Shown here in pieces: positions 26,827-36,403 of a stretch of DNA of 64,000 nucleotides. The DNA lies in assembly GCF_003048595.2 (NCBI RefSeq), contig NZ_CP049270.1, forward strand, positions 186,001 through 250,000. Direction: 5' to 3'. The translations under genes and the position numbers were made by a program. This DNA comes from Campylobacter concisus. GTDB lineage: Bacteria > Campylobacterota > Campylobacteria > Campylobacterales > Campylobacteraceae. Position 1 is the stretch's first letter; each line of letters opens with the position of its first letter. The notes beneath the pieces are model-generated. The model did no database searches and was not told the origin of the DNA. It saw nothing but the letters and a program-made list of their open reading frames with translations.

Positions 26827-28198
26827 GGCGTTTATACTTATAACAGCGGCGTTTTTGGCTGGTTGCTCGTTTCGCCCAGATATGCCAAATGTGGATACAA
26901 ATTTCACATCTACTTACACTTATGAGACAAGTGATATAAGAGATCTTTGGTGGAGAGAATTTAAAGATGAAAATTTAAATTCTCTAGTAGAAAATGCACT
27001 CGATAAAAATACAAATTTACGTGTTGCTTATTTAAATTTAGAGAAAGCAAAAGCAAGCCTTGGCGTAGCTGAGGCGGATTTGCTTCCTGGTATAAATTTA
27101 AATATAGGCTACGAAAAAGCAAAAAGTAGCGGGGAAACGTATACTAAACAACCACAAACTCGTTATAGAAAATCAGATATAAATTTAGGATTAAACTATG
27201 AGATCGATCTTTGGGGTAGAGTAAGAAATAATGTAGCAGCGGCCGAAGAAAGCCTAAATGCAACCAAATTTGACTACGATAGCGCAAGGCTTAGCCTTAG
27301 CTCAAGTGTTGCAAAAAGCTACTTTGCGTTAGTTTCATTAAATATGCAAGAAGCTGTGCTAAGAGAGACTTTAAAAACCTATGAAGACACGCTAGTGCTT
27401 CGCAAAACACAGCTTGATCTTGGAAGTATAAATGAGATGACTTATTTGCAAAGTAAGGCAGCAGTAGAAAGCGCTAAGACCAATCTTACTTCTATATTAA
27501 ATGCAAAGTCAAAGGCTATTACCTCACTAGCTATCTTGACTGGTAAAAGTAATAATGAAATTTTAAATGGAGCTATTGCTAGCTCACAAAATTTACCAGC
27601 TTCTCCCGAGATAAGTGCTGGCATTAGCTCTGAAATTTTGCTAAGAAGAAGCGACGTGGCAAAGGCACTGGCTGATTTAAAAGCTACAAATGCTCTTGTT
27701 GGTGTTGCAAGGGCTGAGTATTTTCCAAGTATTTCACTGACTGGACTTTTTGGCTTTTCAAGTATTGATTTTGAAAATATCTTTGTTGGAAATGCCAATA
27801 CATGGAGTATAGGGGGCTCTTTAGCTCAGAAAATTTTTGATTTTGGTAGGACAAAAAATAATGTAGCAGTGGCTAAAACAAATGAACAAATTGCCGCTGT
27901 TAATTATGAAGCAGCGGTAAAATCGGCTCTTGGTGAAGTAAGAGATGCGCTTATTTCAAGGCAAAATGCAAAAATTTCTTTGGAACAAGTGAAAAATTTG
28001 CTAAAATCCCAACAAAGAATTTACTCGCTTGCTAAAGAGCAATATGATGCTGGCTACATTGGACATTTAGAGCTTCTTGATGCGGAGAGAAATTTGCTTC
28101 AGGCAAAATTACAAGACGTCTCAGCAAAGCTTGATGAGGTCGATAGCGCAGTCGAAGTTTATAGAGCTTTTGGTGGCGGTTTTAAGTTAGAAAAATAA
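26816..28198 (+). CDS. cmeC: Outer-membrane efflux channel CmeC (TolC/OprM family lipoprotein)
   Basis: A 460-residue outer-membrane factor. I start at the ATG at 26816 (MRNKAFILITAAFLAGCSF) because this gives an immediate lipoprotein signal with lipobox LAGC; an upstream in-frame ATG lies inside cmeB. Two repeated helical/beta halves of the OEP family are visible, with INLGLNYEIDLWGRVRN near residue 122 and SLAQKIFDFGRTKNNVAVA in the second half. It completes the CmeABC tripartite pump. Confidence 0.95.
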   Translation: MRNKAFILITAAFLAGCSFRPDMPNVDTNFTSTYTYETSDIRDLWWREFKDENLNSLVENALDKNTNLRVAYLNLEKAKASLGVAEADLLPGINLNIGYEKAKSSGETYTKQPQTRYRKSDINLGLNYEIDLWGRVRNNVAAAEESLNATKFDYDSARLSLSSSVAKSYFALVSLNMQEAVLRETLKTYEDTLVLRKTQLDLGSINEMTYLQSKAAVESAKTNLTSILNAKSKAITSLAILTGKSNNEILNGAIASSQNLPASPEISAGISSEILLRRSDVAKALADLKATNALVGVARAEYFPSISLTGLFGFSSIDFENIFVGNANTWSIGGSLAQKIFDFGRTKNNVAVAKTNEQIAAVNYEAAVKSALGEVRDALISRQNAKISLEQVKNLLKSQQRIYSLAKEQYDAGYIGHLELLDAERNLLQAKLQDVSAKLDEVDSAVEVYRAFGGGFKLEK

Positions 28199-28214
28199 TT
28201 AAAAAGGAGAGAAA

Positions 28215-28442
28215 TTGGGAACTAAGATATTAAATTTCTTGTTTTCTTGGGGTTTTTTCGTTTTTGCTATCGCTCTTGGCGTAGCATTATGGTTTGCGAT
28301 AAATTACGTGGATACATTTAGGCTTGAGTCAAGCTTTTATGATATCGGTGAGATATTTATGATGGCGGCTGTTTTTTGTATTGCTTTTTATGTGATCGCA
28401 GCAATATTTGTTATTCCTATTAGAGCGATCAAAAAATCTTAA
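28215..28442 (+). CDS. Small membrane protein downstream of cmeC
   Basis: A 75-residue protein with two hydrophobic segments (residues 6-28 and 46-68) and a short basic tail (RAIKKS). It starts with TTG four bases after a strong AAGGAGA ribosome-binding site. It follows cmeC by 16 bases and is probably part of the cmeABC transcript; C. jejuni has a small gene (Cj0364, recalled) at this position. Function unknown. Confidence 0.75.
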   Translation: MGTKILNFLFSWGFFVFAIALGVALWFAINYVDTFRLESSFYDIGEIFMMAAVFCIAFYVIAAIFVIPIRAIKKS

Positions 28443-28447
28443 TCTTT

Positions 28448-28472
28448 CATCTAAGGACAAAATCCTTAGATG
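28448..28472 (+). terminator. Perfect hairpin at the end of the cmeABC operon
   Basis: Ten-base perfect arms CATCTAAGGA (28448-28457) and TCCTTAGATG (28463-28472) enclose CAAAA, five bases after the stop of the small membrane protein. It lacks a clean T-run, but its position suggests transcript termination or 3'-end stabilisation. It marks the left border of the accessory island. Confidence 0.6.
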
Positions 28473-28534
28473 AACTCCTTGACTTCTTATGTAAAATTCT
28501 TAGATTTTTGATTATTTATTTTAAAAAATTATTT

Positions 28535-29161
28535 ATGAAATTTACCGCATTTATATTACTATTTCTAACAAGTATATTTTTAATAGCTTGCTCAGCTAAT
28601 CAAGCAAACAAAAAGATAAGTAACTCTGAACTAGAAAACTTAGCTAAACAATATGGTGGAGTATATATATTTAATCAAAAATTTGTTGATGAGATAGAGA
28701 GAAGAGAAAAAGAAAGAAGCGATTATATGGACGATTTCTTTAAAAATAACAAAAGAAATTTTAAAAGAGCTGACCTAGAAATCATGGATCAAAAACTCCC
28801 TCAAACCCTCTCAAATGGTAAAAGATACTATACTCGTTGGATAGATTATGAAAACCAAACTGGTAAAAAAGCTAAAACTTCTGAGGTCTATATAAATAAA
28901 ATAATTGAGTTTATAGGTTTAGAAAATTTTAACAAAGAAAAACCATATTTAGATTTAGGAAAATTATATGTAGATGATAATGGAGAAATAGTTCCTATAA
29001 GCATAGATGTTTATTATGAAACATACAGTACTAAATATGGCTTATTTGGAGATGAAGGAATGGGAATAAGCTTTAGTAAAAAAAGTATAGTTCCAGTAAG
29101 CGGTGGAAACAAATTCATTCTAACAAACAACAAATTTATAAAAGCAAACAAGGACAAGTAA
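28535..29161 (+). CDS. Lipoprotein preceding the lipase effector (candidate immunity protein)
   Basis: About 208 residues with a lipoprotein signal (MKFTAFILLFLTSIFLIAC, lipobox Cys at residue 19). I chose the ATG at 28535; an in-frame TTG at 28508 would give a longer signal with a KK pair and cannot be excluded. The mature part is Lys/Asn/Tyr-rich with no recognised domain. Its stop TAA abuts the GTG of the lipase gene, so the two are coupled. Periplasmic lipoproteins next to lipase effectors often act as immunity proteins (Tli in T6SS); that role is inferred from position only. Confidence 0.7.
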   Translation: MKFTAFILLFLTSIFLIACSANQANKKISNSELENLAKQYGGVYIFNQKFVDEIERREKERSDYMDDFFKNNKRNFKRADLEIMDQKLPQTLSNGKRYYTRWIDYENQTGKKAKTSEVYINKIIEFIGLENFNKEKPYLDLGKLYVDDNGEIVPISIDVYYETYSTKYGLFGDEGMGISFSKKSIVPVSGGNKFILTNNKFIKANKDK

Positions 29162-32100
29162 GTGCAAACTAAAAAATCAAATAAAGAGCTAATAAATTGC
29201 TTTAAAGACTATATTGATATAGCTGATGCAAGTTATGCAATGCTTCATAATGTATTTGAGAATGAAAGAAATGGACTTGATGAGCTTTATGATAAATTTG
29301 GTAAAGATAATGTCCCTGAAAACATTGTAAATTCTTATAGAGAAGATGAAAAGAAAAAACCTATTTGGAGATATGCAGATGATATTACTTTAGGTGATAA
29401 GATTGACAAAAGCAATGAAACAGATACATCACAAGCAAATAATAGAAATTTTGGCGATTCTACTGCTTATGCTCTTTGTATCGAAGCTAGATTTATGGCT
29501 GATAAGATTATCAAAAAGCCATATACTGGTAAAAAATTTATTAAGTTAGACAATGATGTTACAAATTTTATAGATACACCATTAGGTAAAGACGGTAGCT
29601 ATCAAGAAGCAGAAATTTTCTACGCCCCTGAATCCCTCTCTCCTCGCACAAAACTATTTGTTAATCGCTATGAGCTAGTAAAGCACATACCTAATCAAAA
29701 ATCAGGTTTTAGCTCAACTATATTTTATGACACGCTTAAGTCAAACTATATCATAGGCTTTAGAGGAACAGAGATGAAAATGAATGATCTCTTAGATGAT
29801 GCCTTTATGGCTATCACATCAAGAGCGCTTATGCAAATATCTGCCTTAAAATCACTTCAATCCTCTATGCAAGAAGCTATAAATTCTCATAGTCAAAACT
29901 TAAGTGGTTTAGATAACACCGCCAAAGACATCATCCTATCAGGTCACTCATTAGGTGGTCATCTAGCTCAAATATATGCAGTAACCTTTAAAGATAGCGG
30001 AGTAAAGGAACTTTATACTTATAACGCTCCAGGAATTTATGGTGGCATATTAGCTTCAGCTTTTACTTGGAGCTTAAGGCTTCTTAGCTTTGTAGCCAAA
30101 GCCATAGCAAAAGGTGCAAGATGGATAGCAAGGGTCATAGATAAAGATGGCTTTATAGGAAAGATGGTAGGCTCAGTCTTTAATAAGATAAAAGGCATAT
30201 TTGGCTTTAAAGATGATAAGAGCAGCATAGATGAATATGTAGATGTAGTTAAAAATAATGAACAGGCTCAAAAGACTCTTGCAGATAAAAAGGTGAGCTC
30301 TAATATAAATAAAGCTAGCAAAGAAAAAGACATAGACATAGAGATACATCACGTAGAGAGTGTTAAACAAAGTATCAATAGAGATGAAGATAGCTTTTCA
30401 AAAGATGTAGCTGTTTTGATAGAACCTACCTTTTCAGTCATATCTGATCTAGGCTATAAGCTAGGCATAGATACAACTGGCGAAGTAAAGTATGAAAATA
30501 CCGAGAATAGACACTTGGTTAATATATTAATTAGATCTCACTTTTTAAAAGAGAGCGTTTTGGTTTTATATATGTTGTGCTATCTTTTAGAAAACAAAGA
30601 AAATGAAGCCAAGATAGAAGGCAAAGATATAGCTGAAGCGCTTGATTATCTAAATGAATATATCCAGTCGCTTAAATTTAAACTAAAATGCATAAGATCG
30701 AAGTTAAATTTAGATGTAAATATAGATGATATAAGTGATGCCTCTATGCTAGATACGCCTTTATATATCTTTTATGCTTATTTAAATCTCTTTTACGAAT
30801 ATGGTAAATTTGGTGATGAAAATTTTAAGCAAGATATGGTCGGGTATATAATAGAAAATTTAGGCAGCAACATAGATAAAAATAACAATAAAGAAGCACA
30901 TCTAGTAAAGATACTAGATATAGATGACCTAGATAAACTAGATGCGACAAAGATAGTAAGTGATGCTAGAGCTGGCGATATAGATATGCTAGTGGCTATT
31001 TGTGCTTTGAATTTATTTGTATTTGAAAAAAATATAGATGTAAATGAGCTTGGTAAATACTTCTCTTATAATAAAAACATCTATAAAAATATAACGATAC
31101 TACGAGATAATAGAGTAGATATAGCAGAGGCTAGCATCTTTGTAAAAGATAGAATAGATATGCTAAAGAGCATAATAAATCTAAAATATGCGGATCTAGC
31201 AAAGCTAAAAGAAAATGAAAATTTCTTGGCTAGCATAGACTCTAATGACATAAGCTCTAGCGATGAAGCCATAGTAATAGCTAATAATAAATCTGCTCAA
31301 AATAACGATGATGTAGCTTACAACAATAAAGTAGCAACCGATGATATAAAAGCCCTTATGAATGAGAGCGTGGGAAGTATCTTTTATAAAAATAACGATA
31401 CTCTTAGTGTAAGTGCAGTAGATAAAAGTATAGTCGATGTTGAGGTATTAAAGGAGATATTTAAGCTAGATAGTAAAAATATGAATCAAAGAATATATCT
31501 AAACTCTGCCCTTTTGTCTAAAGCCAATGAAGAGGAGGATTATCCACTTTATTTTAAAGATGAAAAATATAATAGTGATGATAATATCCCTCTAAATTTT
31601 ACTCATCAGCCAAGAGATGAGGATAAAGATATAGGAAGGCTAAATGTTGCTTATAGAAATTCTCAAGCAAATATATTAAATTATTCACTATTAAATAAGA
31701 GTCTAAATATCGATCTAAAACCAATGAGCAAAAAGACTAAAGAGGCTCTTTCAAATTTAAATCAAAGGCAAAATTTACAAAAAGATAATCAATCTAAAGA
31801 AATTTCATCTACTGCGACTTCATGCCCTGTCATAGAGGACGATACTATCATTTGCCCACATGGCGGTCATGTGATCTTAAAAAGTAGGGCAGGTAGGAGC
31901 ATAAGATCAGACGATCAAGGCGTGGTACTTGATGTTGATTTTATAAACTCGCCAATAGTAGGCTGCTCAGCTAGGACCCCATGCGTCATAGTAGCTTATG
32001 TGCCAAGATCAGCACTTAGTCTAAAAAGCATGAATGATCACTACGCTGTAATGCAAGATCTAGTGCCAAACTGCCTAAGCAACACCGGCTCTTCGCTAAG

Positions 32101-32707
32101 ATGCATAAAAAAAGAGAATAAACTAAAACTAGAGCATAGTTTAAGTAATCCTATGTTTGAGAATAATAACCTTGCCGTACAAAATCCAAATTTAAATAAG
32201 CCATTGATCAGACTTCATATAAAAGCTTTTGCTTCTCAAATAGATAATCTTTTGGTGACTACCTATTATCTATTTGATAAAAAATTTGAAGATAAAAATG
32301 GCTTTAGCAAGATCAAACTCAATTTAGATGAGGGAAGAGACGTAGAGGATAAGAATTTAAAGGCTCTTTTAGCGGATAATTATGACGATAAGCGTTATGA
32401 CATCAAAGAATTTAAACTAAGATATGGAGTGGATAAACTGAATTTGATATTTGTAGTTCCAAAGAATTTTAGCTCTCTTGATAAAGAGAACTACAAAAAG
32501 GCAAATAGCCCGGAAAGTGGGGTAGGCTTTTTTGCCAGTTTAGATGAATTTAATAGTTCTAATATAGAAAAGAATAGACGTACTTACACTTATGTTTTTA
32601 TGTCTCCAACTGGAGCTAAAAGCATAGAGCTTGAGATAGCTAAAGGGCTAGATAGTGGCTATACAAATGACATAAACACAACTAGCTTTGTAATGCTTGT
32701 TAGTTGA
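29162..32707 (+). CDS. Lipase (class 3-like) fused to DUF4280/PAAR-like domain; predicted T6SS effector
   Basis: An 1181-residue protein starting at GTG, 10 bases after AAGGA. Residues about 150-330 are an alpha/beta-hydrolase: YIIGFRGTE around 197, the nucleophile elbow SGHSLGGH with Ser263, then TYNAPG near 285. Hydrophobic/basic segments follow to about 345 (FVAKAIAKGARWIARVID) and may contact membranes. Residues about 400-880 are helical and Asp/Asn-rich, unassigned. Residues 885-965 match the DUF4280 PAAR-like pattern, with Cys888, CPHGGHV (Cys898), Cys935 and Cys941 in GCSARTPC. A beta-rich tail of about 200 residues closes the protein. PAAR-like domains cap VgrG spikes, so the likely job is delivery of a (phospho)lipase. 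No signal peptide. Confidence 0.8.
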   Translation: MQTKKSNKELINCFKDYIDIADASYAMLHNVFENERNGLDELYDKFGKDNVPENIVNSYREDEKKKPIWRYADDITLGDKIDKSNETDTSQANNRNFGDSTAYALCIEARFMADKIIKKPYTGKKFIKLDNDVTNFIDTPLGKDGSYQEAEIFYAPESLSPRTKLFVNRYELVKHIPNQKSGFSSTIFYDTLKSNYIIGFRGTEMKMNDLLDDAFMAITSRALMQISALKSLQSSMQEAINSHSQNLSGLDNTAKDIILSGHSLGGHLAQIYAVTFKDSGVKELYTYNAPGIYGGILASAFTWSLRLLSFVAKAIAKGARWIARVIDKDGFIGKMVGSVFNKIKGIFGFKDDKSSIDEYVDVVKNNEQAQKTLADKKVSSNINKASKEKDIDIEIHHVESVKQSINRDEDSFSKDVAVLIEPTFSVISDLGYKLGIDTTGEVKYENTENRHLVNILIRSHFLKESVLVLYMLCYLLENKENEAKIEGKDIAEALDYLNEYIQSLKFKLKCIRSKLNLDVNIDDISDASMLDTPLYIFYAYLNLFYEYGKFGDENFKQDMVGYIIENLGSNIDKNNNKEAHLVKILDIDDLDKLDATKIVSDARAGDIDMLVAICALNLFVFEKNIDVNELGKYFSYNKNIYKNITILRDNRVDIAEASIFVKDRIDMLKSIINLKYADLAKLKENENFLASIDSNDISSSDEAIVIANNKSAQNNDDVAYNNKVATDDIKALMNESVGSIFYKNNDTLSVSAVDKSIVDVEVLKEIFKLDSKNMNQRIYLNSALLSKANEEEDYPLYFKDEKYNSDDNIPLNFTHQPRDEDKDIGRLNVAYRNSQANILNYSLLNKSLNIDLKPMSKKTKEALSNLNQRQNLQKDNQSKEISSTATSCPVIEDDTIICPHGGHVILKSRAGRSIRSDDQGVVLDVDFINSPIVGCSARTPCVIVAYVPRSALSLKSMNDHYAVMQDLVPNCLSNTGSSLRCIKKENKLKLEHSLSNPMFENNNLAVQNPNLNKPLIRLHIKAFASQIDNLLVTTYYLFDKKFEDKNGFSKIKLNLDEGRDVEDKNLKALLADNYDDKRYDIKEFKLRYGVDKLNLIFVVPKNFSSLDKENYKKANSPESGVGFFASLDEFNSSNIEKNRRTYTYVFMSPTGAKSIELEIAKGLDSGYTNDINTTSFVMLVS

Positions 32708-32731
32708 TAAATTTAAAGAGAGGGATCGTTC

Positions 32732-35700
32732 TTGAGATTAGATAATACAAAAATTATTAGAAGCATAGAAGACTTGCTTGACGCATTTGATGTTTTTGCT
32801 GACAAATATCAAAACATAACATTTTATTGTCGCGATTTAAACCATTTTCATGATACCAATATATTAAATGGAGATGCTTTATATAACAAGACAATCGCGA
32901 GACTATACAATCACAAGAAAGCCAATAAAAATGTGCTTATAAAAACATATAAGTATTTAGAAAAGTCAAATTTATTTAAAAGCGAAAAAGCTGTTAACAC
33001 AACCAATAAGATAACAATCAAAGATATTGATATAGATGTAGAGGTTCTTAGTAAAGAACAAGATGTAATAGCAGAATTCGTAAAAGAGCTAATAGAACTT
33101 GCAAACAATGGTAGAAGCAAAGACAATAAGATTAAAAATTTTGACGATGCATCTAGCCAGTTGGTATCTAACTATAAAAATATAGAGACAAATTTTGAGG
33201 CTATATTAGATAAGCTAAAAAATTCGCTAATCAACAAAACCAATACAATACTAAGTCGTGAAAATTTTGATAAAAGAGATGAAACCGTAAAGGCCATAGA
33301 AGAGAGCTTTAAAAATATAAAAGAAAATCTCAAAAAAGCTTCAGATGATGGCAATAAATATATTTTAAAAGAGATCACAAAATTTCTAATCAATCTTGTC
33401 GACATAAGCGATATAAAAGGATCGTTTAAGCCGCTAGCTTTATTGCTGGCAGCTCCAGAGGCGATAACTACTACTACAAATATAATTGACTTTTTAAACA
33501 AAAGGGGCTTTTACGCGTTTTCTGGTCCAGCCGCTAGCTTGCTAGCTACTAAATTTGGCTTTATACTAGGTCTATTAAACACAGTGTCATTTAATAATAT
33601 ATTGGTTTTTACAAATAACGATCAAAAAAGTGGAAAATTTATAGATTTTTCATGCTTTGATATAACAGCCACTAAAGCCAAGAGCAATTATGATGAGTAT
33701 ATTGGTATTTGTTCTGATTTTATTTTAGAGGGCGACGAGCAAAGCTTATTTGACGCTAGAGTAAGCAAAAATGAAAATGTAGACAAGTCTAAAAATATAT
33801 CTATATGTAAAAACGACAAGAACAATAGCGAAGAGAGCTTACTTAAAAGGATAGAAGAGTGCGTGATCGCAAATAGAGCAAATTTTGTCTATATGCAATA
33901 TCCATTTTTTAACTCTTTCAAATTTGCAAATCTCCTAAAAGACAAATCCCTAACAACAAAAGACGATACTCACAATACAAATAATAGTAGCGGCATCTCT
34001 AAAAACTATCTTGTCGTCTCAAACGCCCCCATGAAACTAAACGCAAAGCTAAACGAGCACCTTATACAAAACATCTTAAGCTATAAGATAGAAGATAGTA
34101 TAAACAGAGTTAGCGGTAAAAAGATAGTTGATCCCAAAAATGTAGGCAATGTAAAAGACTATAGTCAGTACTCTATACAAATAGGTGCCAAAAACAATGA
34201 AGACCTTTATCTTTTAAGCTTAAGTCCTTTTACGAGAGTTATTAACTCTAGGCTTGCAAAATTTGAAAAGGATATAGAGGAGTATAACTCATATATGAAA
34301 GGTGTCAAAAATTTTCATGGAGGTGACGCAAAATCAGTAGAGGTTTTAAACACCACTTTTAACGCAAAATACAAAAAATTTAATGAGGCAAATTTATATC
34401 TAGGTCGCATAAATAGACACTTTAAAAACGCCAAAGATATGGAAGAGATAGTTAATAATGAAGAGGAATTTTTAAAAGCCAATATAAAGGAATTTGAAAT
34501 TTTCTTTTCAGGCTTAAATTCAAACTTGAAACATGATAAAGTGGCTTATTTTTTAAACCAATACTTTAAAATGCCTAATGAAGGGATGGAGAGTTTTGAA
34601 GAAATAGCTGATGAATCTTACAATCAAGCTTCTATAAGGACACATTATTACTACCCTGCTACAAAAATATTTCTTCTAGTGATGGGCTATTATGTCATAA
34701 GGCAGATATTTGATAGCTCTATTATTGAGCAAAAAGGATTAAAATTTTCATATCTTTCATCAAACTATGAGACACTAGAGATATTTGGTGAAACACTTAA
34801 TGTTCTTTACGAAAACACATATTATATACAAGAAAATAATGCTATTGTGCCTATTTACTTCTTCAAGCAAACAAAAGAAGCAAAAAAAGAACAAGATGCT
34901 ATCTGCATAGAAGAGATAGTAGAAAAAATAGAGCAAAGCCATGTAAGAAATGGTGAAAATATACTAGACGATGACTCCTATAATGAGCTAAAAGAGCTTC
35001 TTAAAAATTCTACCGGCATAGACGGAGAAAGCATAGATGATAAGAATTTTGAAAAGTATATTAAACAGATAGATGATGATGAGTATAAATATACTATAGA
35101 TATATCTTTAACATCAACATTAGATGATGCCCTATATGATATATTTCCATTTTATGGCTTTTTCATAGACAAGTCTGACGATATAATGAAAAAAGTAATT
35201 GACGCTGTGTTCTCAGGTGGTAAAGGCAATATCTTTAAGAATATTTTTATGGAGCTAATAGGAGAACTAAAAGTATTTAGTATGCTAGGCGAAGCGCCAG
35301 TTGCAAAACTAGTTAACGAAAACAATAAAAAAGCCTTGAAAAAAATCAAACAAACAGCATTTGCTGGAGTGGTCAAAGTAAAAGGCAACCAACTTCTCTA
35401 TATATATGTAGATAACAAAAAAAAATCCAAACACAGCATAAAAAAAACAAAACAATGGATAGATGAATTTGAAGTAGGCATAAATGTAAAAAGACAAATA
35501 GCTATAAGTGCTGGTAAAAATTTTTTAAAAAATAGCTTAAAAACTTATGCAGAAACTTTAATACAAGCTGGATTTGGCTTTTTAGTAGATAGTTTTTTCA
35601 TCAACACCTACGAACAACAAAAAAGATCTTATGAACTAATACTTCATAAGTATTTCACAAATAAATTTAATGATACCTATGCTGTTAAGAATATATCTTA

Positions 35701-36400
35701 TGAACCAAATTCCACTAAAACAAGTGAATATACCTACTACCCTATAGAGATATACTCATCTTTTATAAATATAGATCTAAAAAGAACTATCATAGGAGGA
35801 AGACTATCTAGTGGAGGACTAGACTATCATAACTTCTTCTACTATGATATAAATACCACTACAAACAAACTAGACTCTAATCTATCTAAAGATATAAGCC
35901 TAGATACTATGATATCTTATCTATGTCTAGATGAGCTAAGAACAGATAATAAAACTGATGAAGAGTTCTTTAACAACCTAAACAAAAGAAACAAGAAACT
36001 AGCATATTCACCAAAAGAGCTTATGCTACAAGGAGTTAAAACATTGCTAACAATAAGTCCATCAAACTCAATAGATATAAAACAAAGAGATGAAATTTAT
36101 GATTTATATAGTCAGGGTGTCGAAGAGGGTACTGACCTACCAATAGACAAATACAACGAAGCTATGGAGATACTAGAAGACTTTAAAAATGGAAATTTAA
36201 ATACCAATGTATGTGAAGTAGATAATAAATCAAGAAGACTACTAAAAGCATTAGATGTGATAGGAAACAACAATGTAAAGGGTATGTATGTGGGGTGTAA
36301 GATAGAGCATAGCAAAAAAAATAAAAAAGATATGCCACCTCGCCTAATAGGTCGTCTAGCCACTACCATAGTTATGGAAGATGGTCTATATATAGGATAA
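32732..36400 (+). CDS. Large unrecognised protein of the lipase/PAAR-like island
   Basis: A 1222-residue protein starting at TTG with AGAGAGGG upstream, 24 bases after the lipase gene. I recognise no family. Residues 1-230 are helical, Lys/Asn-rich and coiled-coil-like. Residues 232-297 contain two weakly hydrophobic Ala/Gly-rich segments (PLALLLAAPEAIT and LLATKFGFILGLLNTV). Another hydrophobic stretch lies near 643-660. A C-terminal region (about 900-1222) mixes basic and beta-rich stretches. No signal peptide and no catalytic motif I trust. Its size, position and AT-rich codon use suggest a second effector, an adaptor or a pore-forming partner; all are inference. Confidence 0.7.
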   Translation: MRLDNTKIIRSIEDLLDAFDVFADKYQNITFYCRDLNHFHDTNILNGDALYNKTIARLYNHKKANKNVLIKTYKYLEKSNLFKSEKAVNTTNKITIKDIDIDVEVLSKEQDVIAEFVKELIELANNGRSKDNKIKNFDDASSQLVSNYKNIETNFEAILDKLKNSLINKTNTILSRENFDKRDETVKAIEESFKNIKENLKKASDDGNKYILKEITKFLINLVDISDIKGSFKPLALLLAAPEAITTTTNIIDFLNKRGFYAFSGPAASLLATKFGFILGLLNTVSFNNILVFTNNDQKSGKFIDFSCFDITATKAKSNYDEYIGICSDFILEGDEQSLFDARVSKNENVDKSKNISICKNDKNNSEESLLKRIEECVIANRANFVYMQYPFFNSFKFANLLKDKSLTTKDDTHNTNNSSGISKNYLVVSNAPMKLNAKLNEHLIQNILSYKIEDSINRVSGKKIVDPKNVGNVKDYSQYSIQIGAKNNEDLYLLSLSPFTRVINSRLAKFEKDIEEYNSYMKGVKNFHGGDAKSVEVLNTTFNAKYKKFNEANLYLGRINRHFKNAKDMEEIVNNEEEFLKANIKEFEIFFSGLNSNLKHDKVAYFLNQYFKMPNEGMESFEEIADESYNQASIRTHYYYPATKIFLLVMGYYVIRQIFDSSIIEQKGLKFSYLSSNYETLEIFGETLNVLYENTYYIQENNAIVPIYFFKQTKEAKKEQDAICIEEIVEKIEQSHVRNGENILDDDSYNELKELLKNSTGIDGESIDDKNFEKYIKQIDDDEYKYTIDISLTSTLDDALYDIFPFYGFFIDKSDDIMKKVIDAVFSGGKGNIFKNIFMELIGELKVFSMLGEAPVAKLVNENNKKALKKIKQTAFAGVVKVKGNQLLYIYVDNKKKSKHSIKKTKQWIDEFEVGINVKRQIAISAGKNFLKNSLKTYAETLIQAGFGFLVDSFFINTYEQQKRSYELILHKYFTNKFNDTYAVKNISYEPNSTKTSEYTYYPIEIYSSFINIDLKRTIIGGRLSSGGLDYHNFFYYDINTTTNKLDSNLSKDISLDTMISYLCLDELRTDNKTDEEFFNNLNKRNKKLAYSPKELMLQGVKTLLTISPSNSIDIKQRDEIYDLYSQGVEEGTDLPIDKYNEAMEILEDFKNGNLNTNVCEVDNKSRRLLKALDVIGNNNVKGMYVGCKIEHSKKNKKDMPPRLIGRLATTIVMEDGLYIG

Positions 36401-36403
36401 GAG

